A DNA stretch of 64,000 nt, taken from contig NZ_JAPEPJ010000001.1 of the NCBI RefSeq assembly GCF_026340255.1, forward strand, positions 3,837,001 through 3,901,000. Reading direction: 5' to 3'. Shown here one piece after another: positions 25,735-34,373 of the stretch (the stretch's first letter is position 1; every line of letters begins with the position of its first letter). The stretch comes from Streptomyces sp. NBC_01408. GTDB lineage: Bacteria > Actinomycetota > Actinomycetes > Streptomycetales > Streptomycetaceae. Below the pieces are notes generated by a model. That model saw only the letters and a program-made list of their open reading frames with translations, ran no database searches and had not been told where the DNA came from. The position numbers and the translations under genes are program-made.

Positions 25735-26279
25735 CCCCGCCCAAGCCCGCGCCCACCCGCCCGGCCCCGCGCCCGGCCCCAGCCACCGTCACGACCACGG
25801 CCATAGGCACGCCCTCGCCCTCGCCCAAGCGCACGGCCACGGCCCTGGCCACGACCGCCGTTCCGCCCCCGGAACCGGCACCGGTCCCGACCCTGCTTCT
25901 GGTCTCGGCCTTGGCTACAACCGTCAGGCCCCCGGCCAGGGCCTCGCTCGCGCGCATGCACACGACCACGGGCACGACCCCGGCCTCGGCCTCAACCGCA
26001 GTCACGACCCCGGCCCCCGGCCCGGCCACCGAACCGGCCCCGGTTCCGGTCTCGGCCCCGCGCCCGGCCCCGACCACGGCCTGGCTCCCGCCCATGCGCA
26101 CGGTCCCGGCCACGACCCCGCCCCCGGACGCAGCCCGGCCCCCCACCGCCTCCGGCAGCCGCGGGTCCCGGGCGGCCGTGCCCCGTGTCGGCCTCGGGCG
26201 GCCGCCCGGGCTCGGGTCCGCGTCCGGGGCGCCGGCTCGAGGCCGCCGTGAGACACCGCCCCTTGCGGGCCGGTGGTGA
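25731..26279 (+). CDS. Pro/Thr/Ala-rich ORF between lipoprotein and membrane protein (uncertain)
   Basis: This 182-codon frame begins at an ATG overlapping the lipoprotein stop and ends in a TGA overlapping the GTG of the membrane gene, so all three are positioned for coupling. Third positions are almost all G/C, the normal Streptomyces coding signature. The product is low complexity (PAP, TPA, TTP repeats) with no signal or helix. The +2 register of the same DNA reads as a His-rich stretch (HDHGHRH, AHAHDHGHD) but has no start and stops at 26251. It may be a genuine spacer protein, or the remains of a His-rich N-terminus broken by frameshifts. Confidence 0.4.
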   Translation: MTPPKPAPTRPAPRPAPATVTTTAIGTPSPSPKRTATALATTAVPPPEPAPVPTLLLVSALATTVRPPARASLARMHTTTGTTPASASTAVTTPAPGPATEPAPVPVSAPRPAPTTAWLPPMRTVPATTPPPDAARPPTASGSRGSRAAVPRVGLGRPPGLGSASGAPARGRRETPPLAGRW

Positions 26280-27646
26280 GCGCGTTCGGGCTCCGTCCCG
26301 CGCCCGGCCCCGGCGGTGGCGGCGTAGGACAGGGCGTGGTCCCGTACCCGGCCGAACCGCTCACCGCACTCGCGCACGGGATAGGGTCCCAGCACGATCT
26401 GCCGATCTCTCCCTTCTATGCCTTCGCCGGTGCCTTCACCGCACTCTTCGTCTCCTTCCTCGCCCTCGGCCTGCTGTGGTCCTCCTCCCGCTTCCGCGGC
26501 GACCGCTCCGGGATCGCCCTGCCCGCCGCCCTCCAGCGAGCCGCCGACAAACCCGCCACCCGCACCGGCCTGCGCGGGCTCGGCCTCGCGGCCGCGCTGC
26601 TGCTCCTCCTGTACCTCCTCCTCGGTCCCGACGACCCCGCGCGCAACCCCGCTCCCGGCGCCGTCTACGTCCTCTTCTGGGTCGGACTCGTCCCCGCCTC
26701 CCTCCTCCTCGGCCCCGTCTGGGGCCTGCTCAACCCGCTCCGCACCCTGCACCGCCTGCTCTCCCGGGTGCTGCCCCGCCGCAGCCCCCAGCGCGCCCAC
26801 CGCCCCCTCCCCGCCCGGCTCGGGCAATGGCCCGCCGCCGCCGGACTGTTCGGCTTCACCTGGCTCGAACTCGCCGCTCCTGATCCCGCATCCACCACCA
26901 CCCTCCTCATCGCCCTCGTCACTTACGCCACCGTCCAACTGCTGCTCGCCGCCCGCTTCGGCGAGCGCTGGTTCGCCGACGGAGACGCCTTCGAGGCATA
27001 CAGCGCGCTCCTGGCCCGGCTGGCCCCGCTCGGCCGGCGCAGCGACGGCCGCCTGGTCCTCCGTAACCCCTTCCACGGACTCGACGCGACGCCCGAGCGG
27101 CCCGGACTCGTCGCCACCGTCTGCGTCCTGCTCGGCTCGACCGCCTACGACGGCTTCTCCGACAACCCTTCGTGGATCAACGCCATACAGAGCTCCCCCC
27201 TCGGCCGCACGCCCACGGCCACGCTCGGACTTCTCGGCTCCGTCGCCCTCGTCGCCACCCTGTACTGCCTCTGCGCGGCAGCCACCCGCCTCGTGTGCGG
27301 ACCGCACCCCGGCCCGATCACCGCCTTTGCGCACTCACTGGTGCCGATCGCACTCGGCTATCTGATCGCCCACTACTTCTCCCTCCTGGTAGTCGAAGGA
27401 CCACGCACAGCAAGCATGGCACTCGGCACTGACAACGCCCCCGAGCCCGCCCCACCACTGGGCCCCGGCGCCCTCGCGGCCCTCCAGGTCATCGCCGTCG
27501 TCACCGGCCACGTCCTCGGTGTCATCGCGGCGCACGACCGTTCGGTACGCCTCTTCCCGCCCGCCAGGGCAGTGGCCGGCCAACTGCCCCTGCTCGCGCT
27601 GATGATCACCTACACCATCGGGGGGCTGAGCCTCCTGCTGAACTGA
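26276..27646 (+). CDS. Polytopic membrane protein
   Basis: This 456-residue protein has about ten predicted membrane helices. Near the N-terminus stands AHGIGSQHDLPIS, which I associate with actinobacterial proteins annotated as fenitrothion-hydrolase-like membrane proteins; the enzymatic claim is unproven. PVWGLLNPLRTLHRLLSR and GVIAAHDRSVRLF are conserved-looking cytoplasmic loops with basic residues. The GTG at 26276 overlaps the upstream stop; GTG 26273 is an alternative. With the cupredoxin-like lipoprotein it probably forms one membrane system. A TetR gene follows 14 bp later. Confidence 0.75.
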   Translation: MSAFGLRPAPGPGGGGVGQGVVPYPAEPLTALAHGIGSQHDLPISPFYAFAGAFTALFVSFLALGLLWSSSRFRGDRSGIALPAALQRAADKPATRTGLRGLGLAAALLLLLYLLLGPDDPARNPAPGAVYVLFWVGLVPASLLLGPVWGLLNPLRTLHRLLSRVLPRRSPQRAHRPLPARLGQWPAAAGLFGFTWLELAAPDPASTTTLLIALVTYATVQLLLAARFGERWFADGDAFEAYSALLARLAPLGRRSDGRLVLRNPFHGLDATPERPGLVATVCVLLGSTAYDGFSDNPSWINAIQSSPLGRTPTATLGLLGSVALVATLYCLCAAATRLVCGPHPGPITAFAHSLVPIALGYLIAHYFSLLVVEGPRTASMALGTDNAPEPAPPLGPGALAALQVIAVVTGHVLGVIAAHDRSVRLFPPARAVAGQLPLLALMITYTIGGLSLLLN

Positions 27647-27660
27647 GGCCCCCGCCGACG

Positions 27661-28302
27661 ATGGAAGCGAAGAGCGGCATGATGGACCCCGTGCCCCCCG
27701 CCCACCCCATGCGCCGAACGCCCATCCAGCAGCGCAGCGCCGACCGGCTCGCCCGGATCCTCGACGCCTGCGCGGAGCTGCTGGACGAGACCGGGTACGA
27801 GAACCTCAGCACCCGTGCCGTCGCCCTGCGCGCCGGTGTGCCGATCGGCTCCGTCTACCGGTTCTTCGGCAACAAGCGGGCCATGGCCGTCGCCCTGGCC
27901 CACCGGAACCTCGACCGCTACGCCGACGGCATCGCGGGCCGGCTCGCCGGCCTCCCGGCCGCCGACTGGCGGCCCGTCGTGGACGCGGTGCTGGACGAGT
28001 ACCTGGCCATGAAGCGCAGCGTCCCCGGTTTCGCGCTCGTCGACTTCGGGGTGCCCGCGCCGCCTCCCGAAGGCCCCGCGGCCGACCCCAACCACCTGGT
28101 CGCCGGCCGCCTCACCGGGCTGCTGTGCGGGCACCTCGGCCTCACGCCGGACGCCACCCTGGAACGCGCCGTCCTGGTGGCGGTCGAGGCCACGGACGCG
28201 CTGATCCAGCTGGCCTTCCGGTCCGATCCGGCCGGGGATCCCGGCATCGTCGCCGAGACCCGCGCCATGATGCAGGCCTACCTCGCGCGCGTCCTGGACT
28301 GA
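27661..28302 (+). CDS. TetR-family regulator
   Basis: This regulator of up to 213 residues has a clear helix-turn-helix (TPIQQRSADRLARILDA, YENLSTRAVALRAGVPIGSVYRFF). A start at 27679 (MMDPV) is equally possible. It lies 14 bp behind the membrane-protein gene and is probably co-transcribed with it. The ligand domain ends ETRAMMQAYLARVL. No local operator was found for it. Confidence 0.85.
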   Translation: MEAKSGMMDPVPPAHPMRRTPIQQRSADRLARILDACAELLDETGYENLSTRAVALRAGVPIGSVYRFFGNKRAMAVALAHRNLDRYADGIAGRLAGLPAADWRPVVDAVLDEYLAMKRSVPGFALVDFGVPAPPPEGPAADPNHLVAGRLTGLLCGHLGLTPDATLERAVLVAVEATDALIQLAFRSDPAGDPGIVAETRAMMQAYLARVLD

Positions 28303-28376
28303 ACCCGCGCCCGACCCATCCACTGCGCCGACGCCCCGGACCGGCCGTTTCGAGGCCGGCCGGCTCGGACCGCCCG

Positions 28377-28497
28377 GCCTCGGAGCGGCCACCCAGAAAC
28401 GTCCGCCCTGCACCGGCGCCACAGGCGACGCCTCGGACCGGCCGCCTCGGAACCGCCCGCCCAGAAGCATCCGCCCCTCCACCGGCCGCACAGAACC
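28377..28497. repeat. Two copies of a 53-bp imperfect direct repeat
   Basis: Segments 28377-28429 and 28445-28497 match along CCTCGGA-CGCCC-CCAGAA-C-TCCGCCC-CACCGGC-GCACA with substitutions at the dashes. The 333-bp gap from 28303 to 28635 holds these repeats and, at its end, the operator-like site at 28626; no gene is seen. Confidence 0.45.
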
Positions 28498-28625
28498 GCG
28501 CGCCCCGAGCCGCCCACCCCGCCCCAGGACCGTCCGGCGCCCTGCCCGCGCCCGCCGTCCGGCCACCGTCCGGCCGCCGTCCCCGCCCCGGAACGCGGTC
28601 GCGCACGCCCCTCCCGGACCTCCCT

Positions 28626-28638
28626 ACCGGTCGGTATG
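28626..28638. promoter_or_regulatory. Variant of the acyl-CoA-locus operator before the molybdoenzyme gene
   Basis: ACCGGTCGGTATG differs by one base from ACCAGTCGGTATG, part of the 15-mer found at 44023 and 50555. It lies about 55 bp before the molybdoenzyme ATG. It may be the same or a related TetR operator; with only 13 bp the match is suggestive. Confidence 0.3.
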
Positions 28639-28689
28639 CTCAGTGCGCCCCGCATGCCCGTGCCGCAGCCTGCCGCCCTGGAGCGCCCC

Positions 28690-31056
28690 ATGCCCCGCAC
28701 CGCCCTGCGCATCTGCCCCCTCTGCGAGGCCACCTGCGGTCTCACGCTCACCATCGAAGGCACCGCCGTGACCGGCGCCCGCGGCGACCGCGAGGACGTC
28801 TTCAGCCGCGGCTTCATCTGCCCCAAGGGCGCCGCTTTCGGAGCGGTCGACGCCGATCCCGACCGGCTGCGGACGCCGCTCGTCCGCCGGGACGGCCGAC
28901 TCCAGGAGGCCACCTGGGAGGAGGCGTACGAGGCCATCGCCGCCGCCGTTCCCGCCCTCGTGGGGGAGTACGGCGCCCAGTCGGTCGGCGTCGTCCTCGG
29001 GAACCCGAACGTCCACACCATGGCCGGGGCCCTCTACCCGCCGCTGCTCCTCAAGGCCCTCGGCACCCGCAACCTCTTCACCGCCAGCACGCTCGACCAG
29101 ATGCCCAAGCACGTGTCCAGCGGGCTGCTCTTCGGCGACCCCTTCGCCATCCCGGTACCCGACCTGGACCGCACGGACTTCCTGCTCCTCCTCGGGGCCA
29201 ACCCGTTGGAGTCCAACGGCTCCTTGTGCACCGCCCCCGACTTCCCCGGCCGGCTCAAGGCCCTGCGCGCCCGCGGCGGCACCCTGGTCGTCGTGGACCC
29301 GCGCCGCACCCGCACCGCCCGGCTCGCCGACCGCCACCTCGCCCCGCGCCCCGGGAGCGACGCCCTGCTCCTCGCCGCCCTCGCGCACACCCTGCTCGCG
29401 GAGGGCCTTGCCGCCCCCGGAGTACTGGAGGAACAGAGTGAAGGACTCGGGGAACTCGCCGCCGCCCTCGGGAGTTTCACTCCTGAGGCCGTAGCCCCCG
29501 CCTGCGACCTTCCGGCCGATGAGATCCGCGCCCTCGCCCGCGAGCTCGCGGCCGCGCCCACCGCCGCCGTCTACGGGCGGATCGGCAGCTGCACGGTCGA
29601 GTTCGGCACGCTCGCCAGCTGGCTGGTCGACGTACTGAACGTCCTCACCGGCAACCTCGACCGACCCGGCGGAGTGCTCTTCCCGCTCTCGGCGACCGGT
29701 CCCCGGCCACGCCCGGCCGGGCCCGGTAAGGGGTTCGCCCTCGGGCGCTGGCACAGCCGGGTCAGCGGCCACCCCGAGGCCAAGAGCGAGCTGCCCACCA
29801 CCGCCCTGGCCGAGGAGATCGAGACCCCGGGTGAGGGGCGGATCCGCGCCCTGATCGCCATCGCCGCGAACCCCGTGCTGTCCGCCCCCGACGGCCGGCG
29901 CCTCGACGCGGCCCTGGCCGGGCTCGATTTCATGGTCAGCATCGATCCGTACCTGAACGAGACCTCGCGCCACGCCCACGTCGTGCTGCCCCCGCCGCCG
30001 CCCTCGCGGAGCGCGCACTTCGACTTCGCCTTCAACGCCTTCGCCGTCCGCAACCAGGCGCGCTACACCCGCCCCGCCGTCCCGCTCGAAGCGGGTCTGC
30101 CCGACGAGTGCGAGATCCACGCGCGCCTCGTCCTCGCCGTCTCCGGCATGCACGGTACGGCCGGCCCGGCCGCCGTCGACGAACTGGCTGTCCAGGCCAC
30201 GCTCGCCAAGGAGACGACCGACCCGCACTCCCCGCTGCACGGCCGGGATCCGGCGCACCTCGCCGGCCTGTTGACCGGCGAGAGCGGCCCCGAGCGCCGG
30301 CTCGACCTGATGCTCCGACTCGGGCCGTACGGAGACCAGTTCGGCCTCGCCGACGCCGGTACGCATGCCAACCCCGCCCCCAACCCCGCCCTCAACCCAG
30401 ACCCTGCCCCCGATGCGGCCCCCGACGCCGGTACGGATGCTGCTGCGGCCGGTGCTGACGACGCCCACGTCGATGCCAGCGCCGGTTTCGCGGCCGAGCT
30501 CAGCCTGGAGCGGCTGCTGGCGCACCCGCACGGCATCGACCTGGGCCCGCTGCGGCCCCGGCTCCCGGGCGTGCTGAGGACCCGCAGCGGCAGGATCGAG
30601 CTGCTCCCGGACCCGATCGCGGCCGAGCTCCCCAGGCTGCGCGCGGCGCTCGCCGACCGCCCCGCCGCCCTGGTGCTCGTGGGCCGCCGCCATCTGCGGT
30701 CCAACAACAGCTGGTTGCACAACGTGCCGGCCCTCGTCGGAGGTTCCAACCGGTGCACCCTCCAGGTCCACCCGGAGGACGCGGGCCGTCTGGGCCTCGC
30801 CGACGGGGGCCGCGCCCGTGTCACCGCGGACGGCGGCAGTCTGGACGTTCCCGTAGAGGTCACCGATGCCGTCCGCGCGGGCGTGGTGAGCCTCCCGCAC
30901 GGGTGGGGCCACGACCGCGCCGGATCCCGGCTCTCCGTGGCCTCGGCGCAGCCCGGCGCGAACGTCAACCAGCTGCTGGACGGCACCCGGCTCGACCCGC
31001 TGTCCGGCACCGCGGTGCTCAACGGATTCCCCGTCGAACTGGCACCACTGCCCTGA
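28690..31056 (+). CDS. Molybdopterin-dependent oxidoreductase
   Basis: This 788-residue enzyme belongs to the DMSO-reductase/formate-dehydrogenase superfamily. The N-terminal [4Fe-4S] motif is CPLCEATC...FICPKG. The Mo-bis-MGD domains follow (VVVDPRRTRTARLADRHLAPRPGSD, SIDPYLNETSRHAHVVLPPPP). The C-terminal MGD-binding domain contains RHLRSNNSWLHN and GVVSLPHGWGHD. The region that normally carries the Mo ligand reads TLDQMPKHVSSG and has no Cys. An Ala/Asp/Pro/Asn insertion of about 45 residues lies near 570-615. ATG 28690 is preferred over 28636. No electron-transfer subunit is adjacent, so it may be a soluble cytoplasmic enzyme. Confidence 0.88.
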   Translation: MPRTALRICPLCEATCGLTLTIEGTAVTGARGDREDVFSRGFICPKGAAFGAVDADPDRLRTPLVRRDGRLQEATWEEAYEAIAAAVPALVGEYGAQSVGVVLGNPNVHTMAGALYPPLLLKALGTRNLFTASTLDQMPKHVSSGLLFGDPFAIPVPDLDRTDFLLLLGANPLESNGSLCTAPDFPGRLKALRARGGTLVVVDPRRTRTARLADRHLAPRPGSDALLLAALAHTLLAEGLAAPGVLEEQSEGLGELAAALGSFTPEAVAPACDLPADEIRALARELAAAPTAAVYGRIGSCTVEFGTLASWLVDVLNVLTGNLDRPGGVLFPLSATGPRPRPAGPGKGFALGRWHSRVSGHPEAKSELPTTALAEEIETPGEGRIRALIAIAANPVLSAPDGRRLDAALAGLDFMVSIDPYLNETSRHAHVVLPPPPPSRSAHFDFAFNAFAVRNQARYTRPAVPLEAGLPDECEIHARLVLAVSGMHGTAGPAAVDELAVQATLAKETTDPHSPLHGRDPAHLAGLLTGESGPERRLDLMLRLGPYGDQFGLADAGTHANPAPNPALNPDPAPDAAPDAGTDAAAAGADDAHVDASAGFAAELSLERLLAHPHGIDLGPLRPRLPGVLRTRSGRIELLPDPIAAELPRLRAALADRPAALVLVGRRHLRSNNSWLHNVPALVGGSNRCTLQVHPEDAGRLGLADGGRARVTADGGSLDVPVEVTDAVRAGVVSLPHGWGHDRAGSRLSVASAQPGANVNQLLDGTRLDPLSGTAVLNGFPVELAPLP

Positions 31057-31129
31057 GCTGGGGTTTTGCTCGTATTGCTCACGCGTAGACGTCTTGTTGG
31101 CCCGAGGAGGAGGCACCTACGTTCCCTGC

Positions 31130-32674
31130 ATGCTGACCTTCCTCGGCTTCGCCATGATCGCGACCTTCCTGGTCCTGATCATGATGAAGAAAATGTCGCC
31201 CATCGCGGCGCTCGTCCTCATCCCCGCACTCTTCTGCGTGTTCGCCGGGCAGGGGGCGCACCTCGGCGACTACGTCATCGACGGCGTGGGCAAGCTCGCG
31301 CCGACCGCCGCCATGCTGATGTTCGCCATCGTCTACTTCGGCGTGATGATCGACGTCGGCCTCTTCGACCCGATCGTGCGGGGCATCCTGCGCTTCTGCA
31401 AGGCCGACCCGATGCGCGTCGTGGTCGGCACGGCCGTCCTCGCCGCGATCGTCTCGCTCGACGGGGACGGCTCGACCACCTTCATGATCACGGTCTCGGC
31501 CATGTACCCGCTGTACAAGCGGCTCGGCCTGAGCCTGGTCGTAATGACGGGTGTCGCAGCCACCGCCAACGGCGTCATGAACACGCTGCCCTGGGGAGGC
31601 CCCACGGCCCGCGCCGCCACCGCCCTCAAGCTCGACGCCGCCGACATCTTCGTCCCGATGATCCCGGCCCTCGCGGCGGGCCTGCTCTTCGTGTTCGTCC
31701 TCGCCTACGTCCTCGGGCTGAAGGAGCGCCGCCGGGTCGGCGTCCTGGCGCTGCCCGGCGAGACGGAGCACACGGAGCAGGACGCCGAGCGGGACGCGGA
31801 GAAGGACACGGAGAAGGGCACGGAGAGGGAGACGGAGGGGGGCGCGAAGGAGGCGCCGGTCACCGAGGAACGCCTGGTCGCGGCCGTATCCGGAGCCGGC
31901 GCCGGCCCCAGCTCCGGCGCGAGCGTGTCCGGCAGCCGCCCCGCGGTTTCCTCCGGGGCCGCGGCCGGCCCGGGATCCGCCACCGCCCCGCAGGGGGACG
32001 CGGACACCACCCCCCAGTACGCCGAGGACGGCTTCCAGGGCCTCGACCCCCAGCGGCCCACGCTGCGCCCCCGCCTCTACTGGTTCAACGCGGGCCTCAC
32101 CCTCGCCCTCCTCACCGCGATGATCATGGAGCTGCTGCCCATCCCGGTGCTGTTCCTGCTCGGCGCCGCGCTCGCCCTCACCGTGAACTTCCCCCACATG
32201 CCCGAACAGAAGGCCCGGATCGCCGCCCACGCCGACAACGTCCTCAACGTCGCCGGCATGGTCTTCGCCGCCGCCGTCTTCACGGGCGTCCTCTCCGGCA
32301 CCGGCATGGTCAAGCACATGGCCGACTGGCTCGTCGGCGCCATCCCCGAGGGCATGGGCCCGCACATGGCGCTCGTCACCGGCCTGCTGAGCCTGCCGCT
32401 CACCTACTTCATGTCGAACGACGGCTTCTACTTCGGTGTGCTGCCCGTCCTGGCCGAGGCCGGCGCCGCCCACGGGGTGTCTCCGCTCGAGATCGCCCGC
32501 GCCTCCCTCGTGGGACAGGCCCTGCACATGTCCAGCCCGCTGGTTCCGGCCGTCTACGTCCTCGTCGGCATGGCCAAGGTCGAGTTCGGCGACCACACCC
32601 GCTTCACCGTGAAATGGGCGGCCCTGACCTCCCTGGTGGTGCTCGGGGCAGGGATGCTTTTCGGCATCATCTGA
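31130..32674 (+). CDS. CitMHS-family metal-citrate/organic acid transporter
   Basis: This 514-residue transporter has about twelve helices in two halves, with the CitMHS hallmarks DGDGSTTFMITVSAMYPLY and PLTYFMSNDGFYFGVLPVL. Family members take up citrate complexed to Mg, Ca or Fe with protons. The central cytoplasmic loop (about residues 205-315) is unusually long: first a Glu/Lys/Thr-rich stretch of EKDTEKGTE type, then Gly/Ser/Ala. ATG 31130 is chosen; a GAGGAGGAGG run lies 17-26 bases upstream, rather far. TTG 31094 is unlikely. Confidence 0.88.
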   Translation: MLTFLGFAMIATFLVLIMMKKMSPIAALVLIPALFCVFAGQGAHLGDYVIDGVGKLAPTAAMLMFAIVYFGVMIDVGLFDPIVRGILRFCKADPMRVVVGTAVLAAIVSLDGDGSTTFMITVSAMYPLYKRLGLSLVVMTGVAATANGVMNTLPWGGPTARAATALKLDAADIFVPMIPALAAGLLFVFVLAYVLGLKERRRVGVLALPGETEHTEQDAERDAEKDTEKGTERETEGGAKEAPVTEERLVAAVSGAGAGPSSGASVSGSRPAVSSGAAAGPGSATAPQGDADTTPQYAEDGFQGLDPQRPTLRPRLYWFNAGLTLALLTAMIMELLPIPVLFLLGAALALTVNFPHMPEQKARIAAHADNVLNVAGMVFAAAVFTGVLSGTGMVKHMADWLVGAIPEGMGPHMALVTGLLSLPLTYFMSNDGFYFGVLPVLAEAGAAHGVSPLEIARASLVGQALHMSSPLVPAVYVLVGMAKVEFGDHTRFTVKWAALTSLVVLGAGMLFGII

Positions 32675-32698
32675 GCCACCGGACCCCTGGCGCGCCGA

Positions 32699-32717
32699 AA
32701 ACTACCGGCGCTAGTTT
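32699..32717. promoter_or_regulatory. TetR operator upstream of the aldehyde dehydrogenase
   Basis: AAACTA-CCGGCGC-TAGTTT is a perfect 6-bp inverted repeat with a 7-bp spacer, 56 bp before the aldehyde dehydrogenase ATG. The same dyad (one spacer change, last arm base A) occurs at 36283-36301 beside the TetR gene. Confidence 0.7.
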
Positions 32718-32772
32718 GTAGGGTGTCCGCGAGGTCAGGTCTACGCGCTGGTGCGTGCTCGGGAGGATTGCC

Positions 32773-34185
32773 ATGAAGGCCCACGACGGGATGTACATCG
32801 GCGGCGAGTGGCGGACCGCCGTCGGACGCGACCGGATCGAGGTCGTCAATCCGGCGGACGAGCAGGTCATCGCCGGTGTCCCGGCGGGCAACGCCGAGGA
32901 TGTGGACGCGGCCGTACGCGCGGCCCGTGCGGCCCTGCCCGGCTGGGCGGCCGTGCCCGCGGCCGAGCGGGCGGCCCTGATCCGGGCGCTGCGCGACGTG
33001 CTGGCCGCCCGCAAGGGCGAGATCGCCGAGACCATCACCGCCGAACTCGGCTCCCCGCTGGGCTTCTCGGAGATGATCCACGTCGGGGCGCCGATCGCGG
33101 TGGCCTCCTCCTACGCCGAACTGGCGGCCTCCTACGCCTTCGAGGAGCGGATCGGCAACTCCACCGTGCTGCTGGAACCGGTCGGCGTGGTCGGGGCCAT
33201 CACGCCCTGGAACTACCCGCTGCACCAAGTCGTTGCAAAGGTGGCGCCCGCTCTCGCCGCCGGCTGCACCCTCGTCCTCAAGCCGGCCGAGGACACCCCG
33301 CTGACCGCACAGCTCTTCGCCGAAGCCGTGCACGAGGCGGGCATCCCGGCCGGAGTCTTCAACCTGGTGACCGGGACCGGCCCGGTCGCCGGTCAGGCCC
33401 TGGCCGCACACGAAGGCGTCGACCTCGTCTCCTTCACCGGCTCGACCGCTGTCGGCAAGCAGATCGGCGCCACCGCCGGCGCCGCCGTCAAGCGGGTCGC
33501 CCTCGAGCTGGGCGGCAAATCGGCCAATGTCATCCTGCCCGGCGCCGACCTCGCCAAGGCCGTCGCGGCGGGCGTGGGCCACGTCATGAACAACTCCGGC
33601 CAGAGCTGCAACGCGCTGACGCGCATGCTCGTCCACCGGGACCAGTACGAGGAGGCCGTCTCGCTCGCGGCCGTCGCCGTCGCCGGCTACCCCAGCGGCG
33701 ACCCCACCGATCCGGGCACCCGCCTCGGTCCGGTAGTCAACGCCAAGCAGCGCGACCGCGTGCGCGGATACATCACCAAGGGCATCGAGGAAGGCGCGCG
33801 CCTGGTCGCGGGCGGCCCCGACGCACCGCACGAGCGGGGGTACTTCATCGCACCGACCGTGTTCGCCGACGTCACACCCGACATGACCATCGCCCAGGAG
33901 GAGATCTTCGGCCCCGTGCTGTCGATCCTCCCGTACGAGGACGAGGAGGAGGCCCTGCGCATCGCCAACGGCACCGTCTACGGCCTGGGCGGCGCCGTCT
34001 GGGCAGCGGACGAGGAGACGGCCGCAGCCTTCGCCCGCCGCATGGACACCGGGCAGGTGGACATCAACGGCGGCCGCTTCAACGTGCTCGCGCCCTTCGG
34101 CGGCTACAAGCAGTCGGGCGTCGGCCGCGAGCTGGGCCCGCACGGTCTGGCCGAGTACCTCCAGACCAAGTCCCTCCAGTTCTGA
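32773..34185 (+). CDS. NAD(P)-dependent aldehyde dehydrogenase
   Basis: This 470-residue enzyme oxidises an aldehyde to the acid. Glu245 in LELGGKSAN is the general base and Cys279 in NSGQSCNA the nucleophile; PWNYPLH and the C-terminal FGGYKQSG are family blocks. GGGAGGA at 32761 fixes the ATG at 32773. With the alcohol dehydrogenase 188 bp downstream it converts an alcohol to the acid. The shared operator links it to the local TetR and acyl-CoA dehydrogenase. The exact substrate is not visible. Confidence 0.93.
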   Translation: MKAHDGMYIGGEWRTAVGRDRIEVVNPADEQVIAGVPAGNAEDVDAAVRAARAALPGWAAVPAAERAALIRALRDVLAARKGEIAETITAELGSPLGFSEMIHVGAPIAVASSYAELAASYAFEERIGNSTVLLEPVGVVGAITPWNYPLHQVVAKVAPALAAGCTLVLKPAEDTPLTAQLFAEAVHEAGIPAGVFNLVTGTGPVAGQALAAHEGVDLVSFTGSTAVGKQIGATAGAAVKRVALELGGKSANVILPGADLAKAVAAGVGHVMNNSGQSCNALTRMLVHRDQYEEAVSLAAVAVAGYPSGDPTDPGTRLGPVVNAKQRDRVRGYITKGIEEGARLVAGGPDAPHERGYFIAPTVFADVTPDMTIAQEEIFGPVLSILPYEDEEEALRIANGTVYGLGGAVWAADEETAAAFARRMDTGQVDINGGRFNVLAPFGGYKQSGVGRELGPHGLAEYLQTKSLQF

Positions 34186-34330
34186 GCCCCCGGCTCTGAG
34201 CCCCGCCGCCCGGCGCCCTGCCGCTCCGAGCCCCGCCGCCGGGAGCCTCGCCGCTCCTGGCCCCGCCGCCCCAGACCTGCGGTTCTGAGCCCTGCCGCTC
34301 CAGGCATCGCCGGTCCCAGTCCCCTCAGTG
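34186..34330. repeat. Degenerate CCGCCGCTCCGAGCC repeats
   Basis: The 188-bp gap between the aldehyde and alcohol dehydrogenase genes consists largely of imperfect GAGCCCCGCCGC / CCTGCCGCTCC repeats. No terminator or promoter is clear; the two genes are probably co-transcribed. Confidence 0.35.
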
Positions 34331-34373
34331 CCACACACCCCTGCTGAGCATCGGAAAGACGGAGACGACGACC

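Noticed and set aside
28624..31116. An 830-codon minus-strand frame over the molybdoenzyme gene
   Set aside because: It is Gly/Glu/Gln low complexity, antisense to a complete enzyme with intact motifs.
32554..34338. A 594-codon minus-strand frame over the aldehyde dehydrogenase gene
   Set aside because: It is a shadow frame; the plus-strand enzyme has all catalytic residues and a ribosome-binding site.
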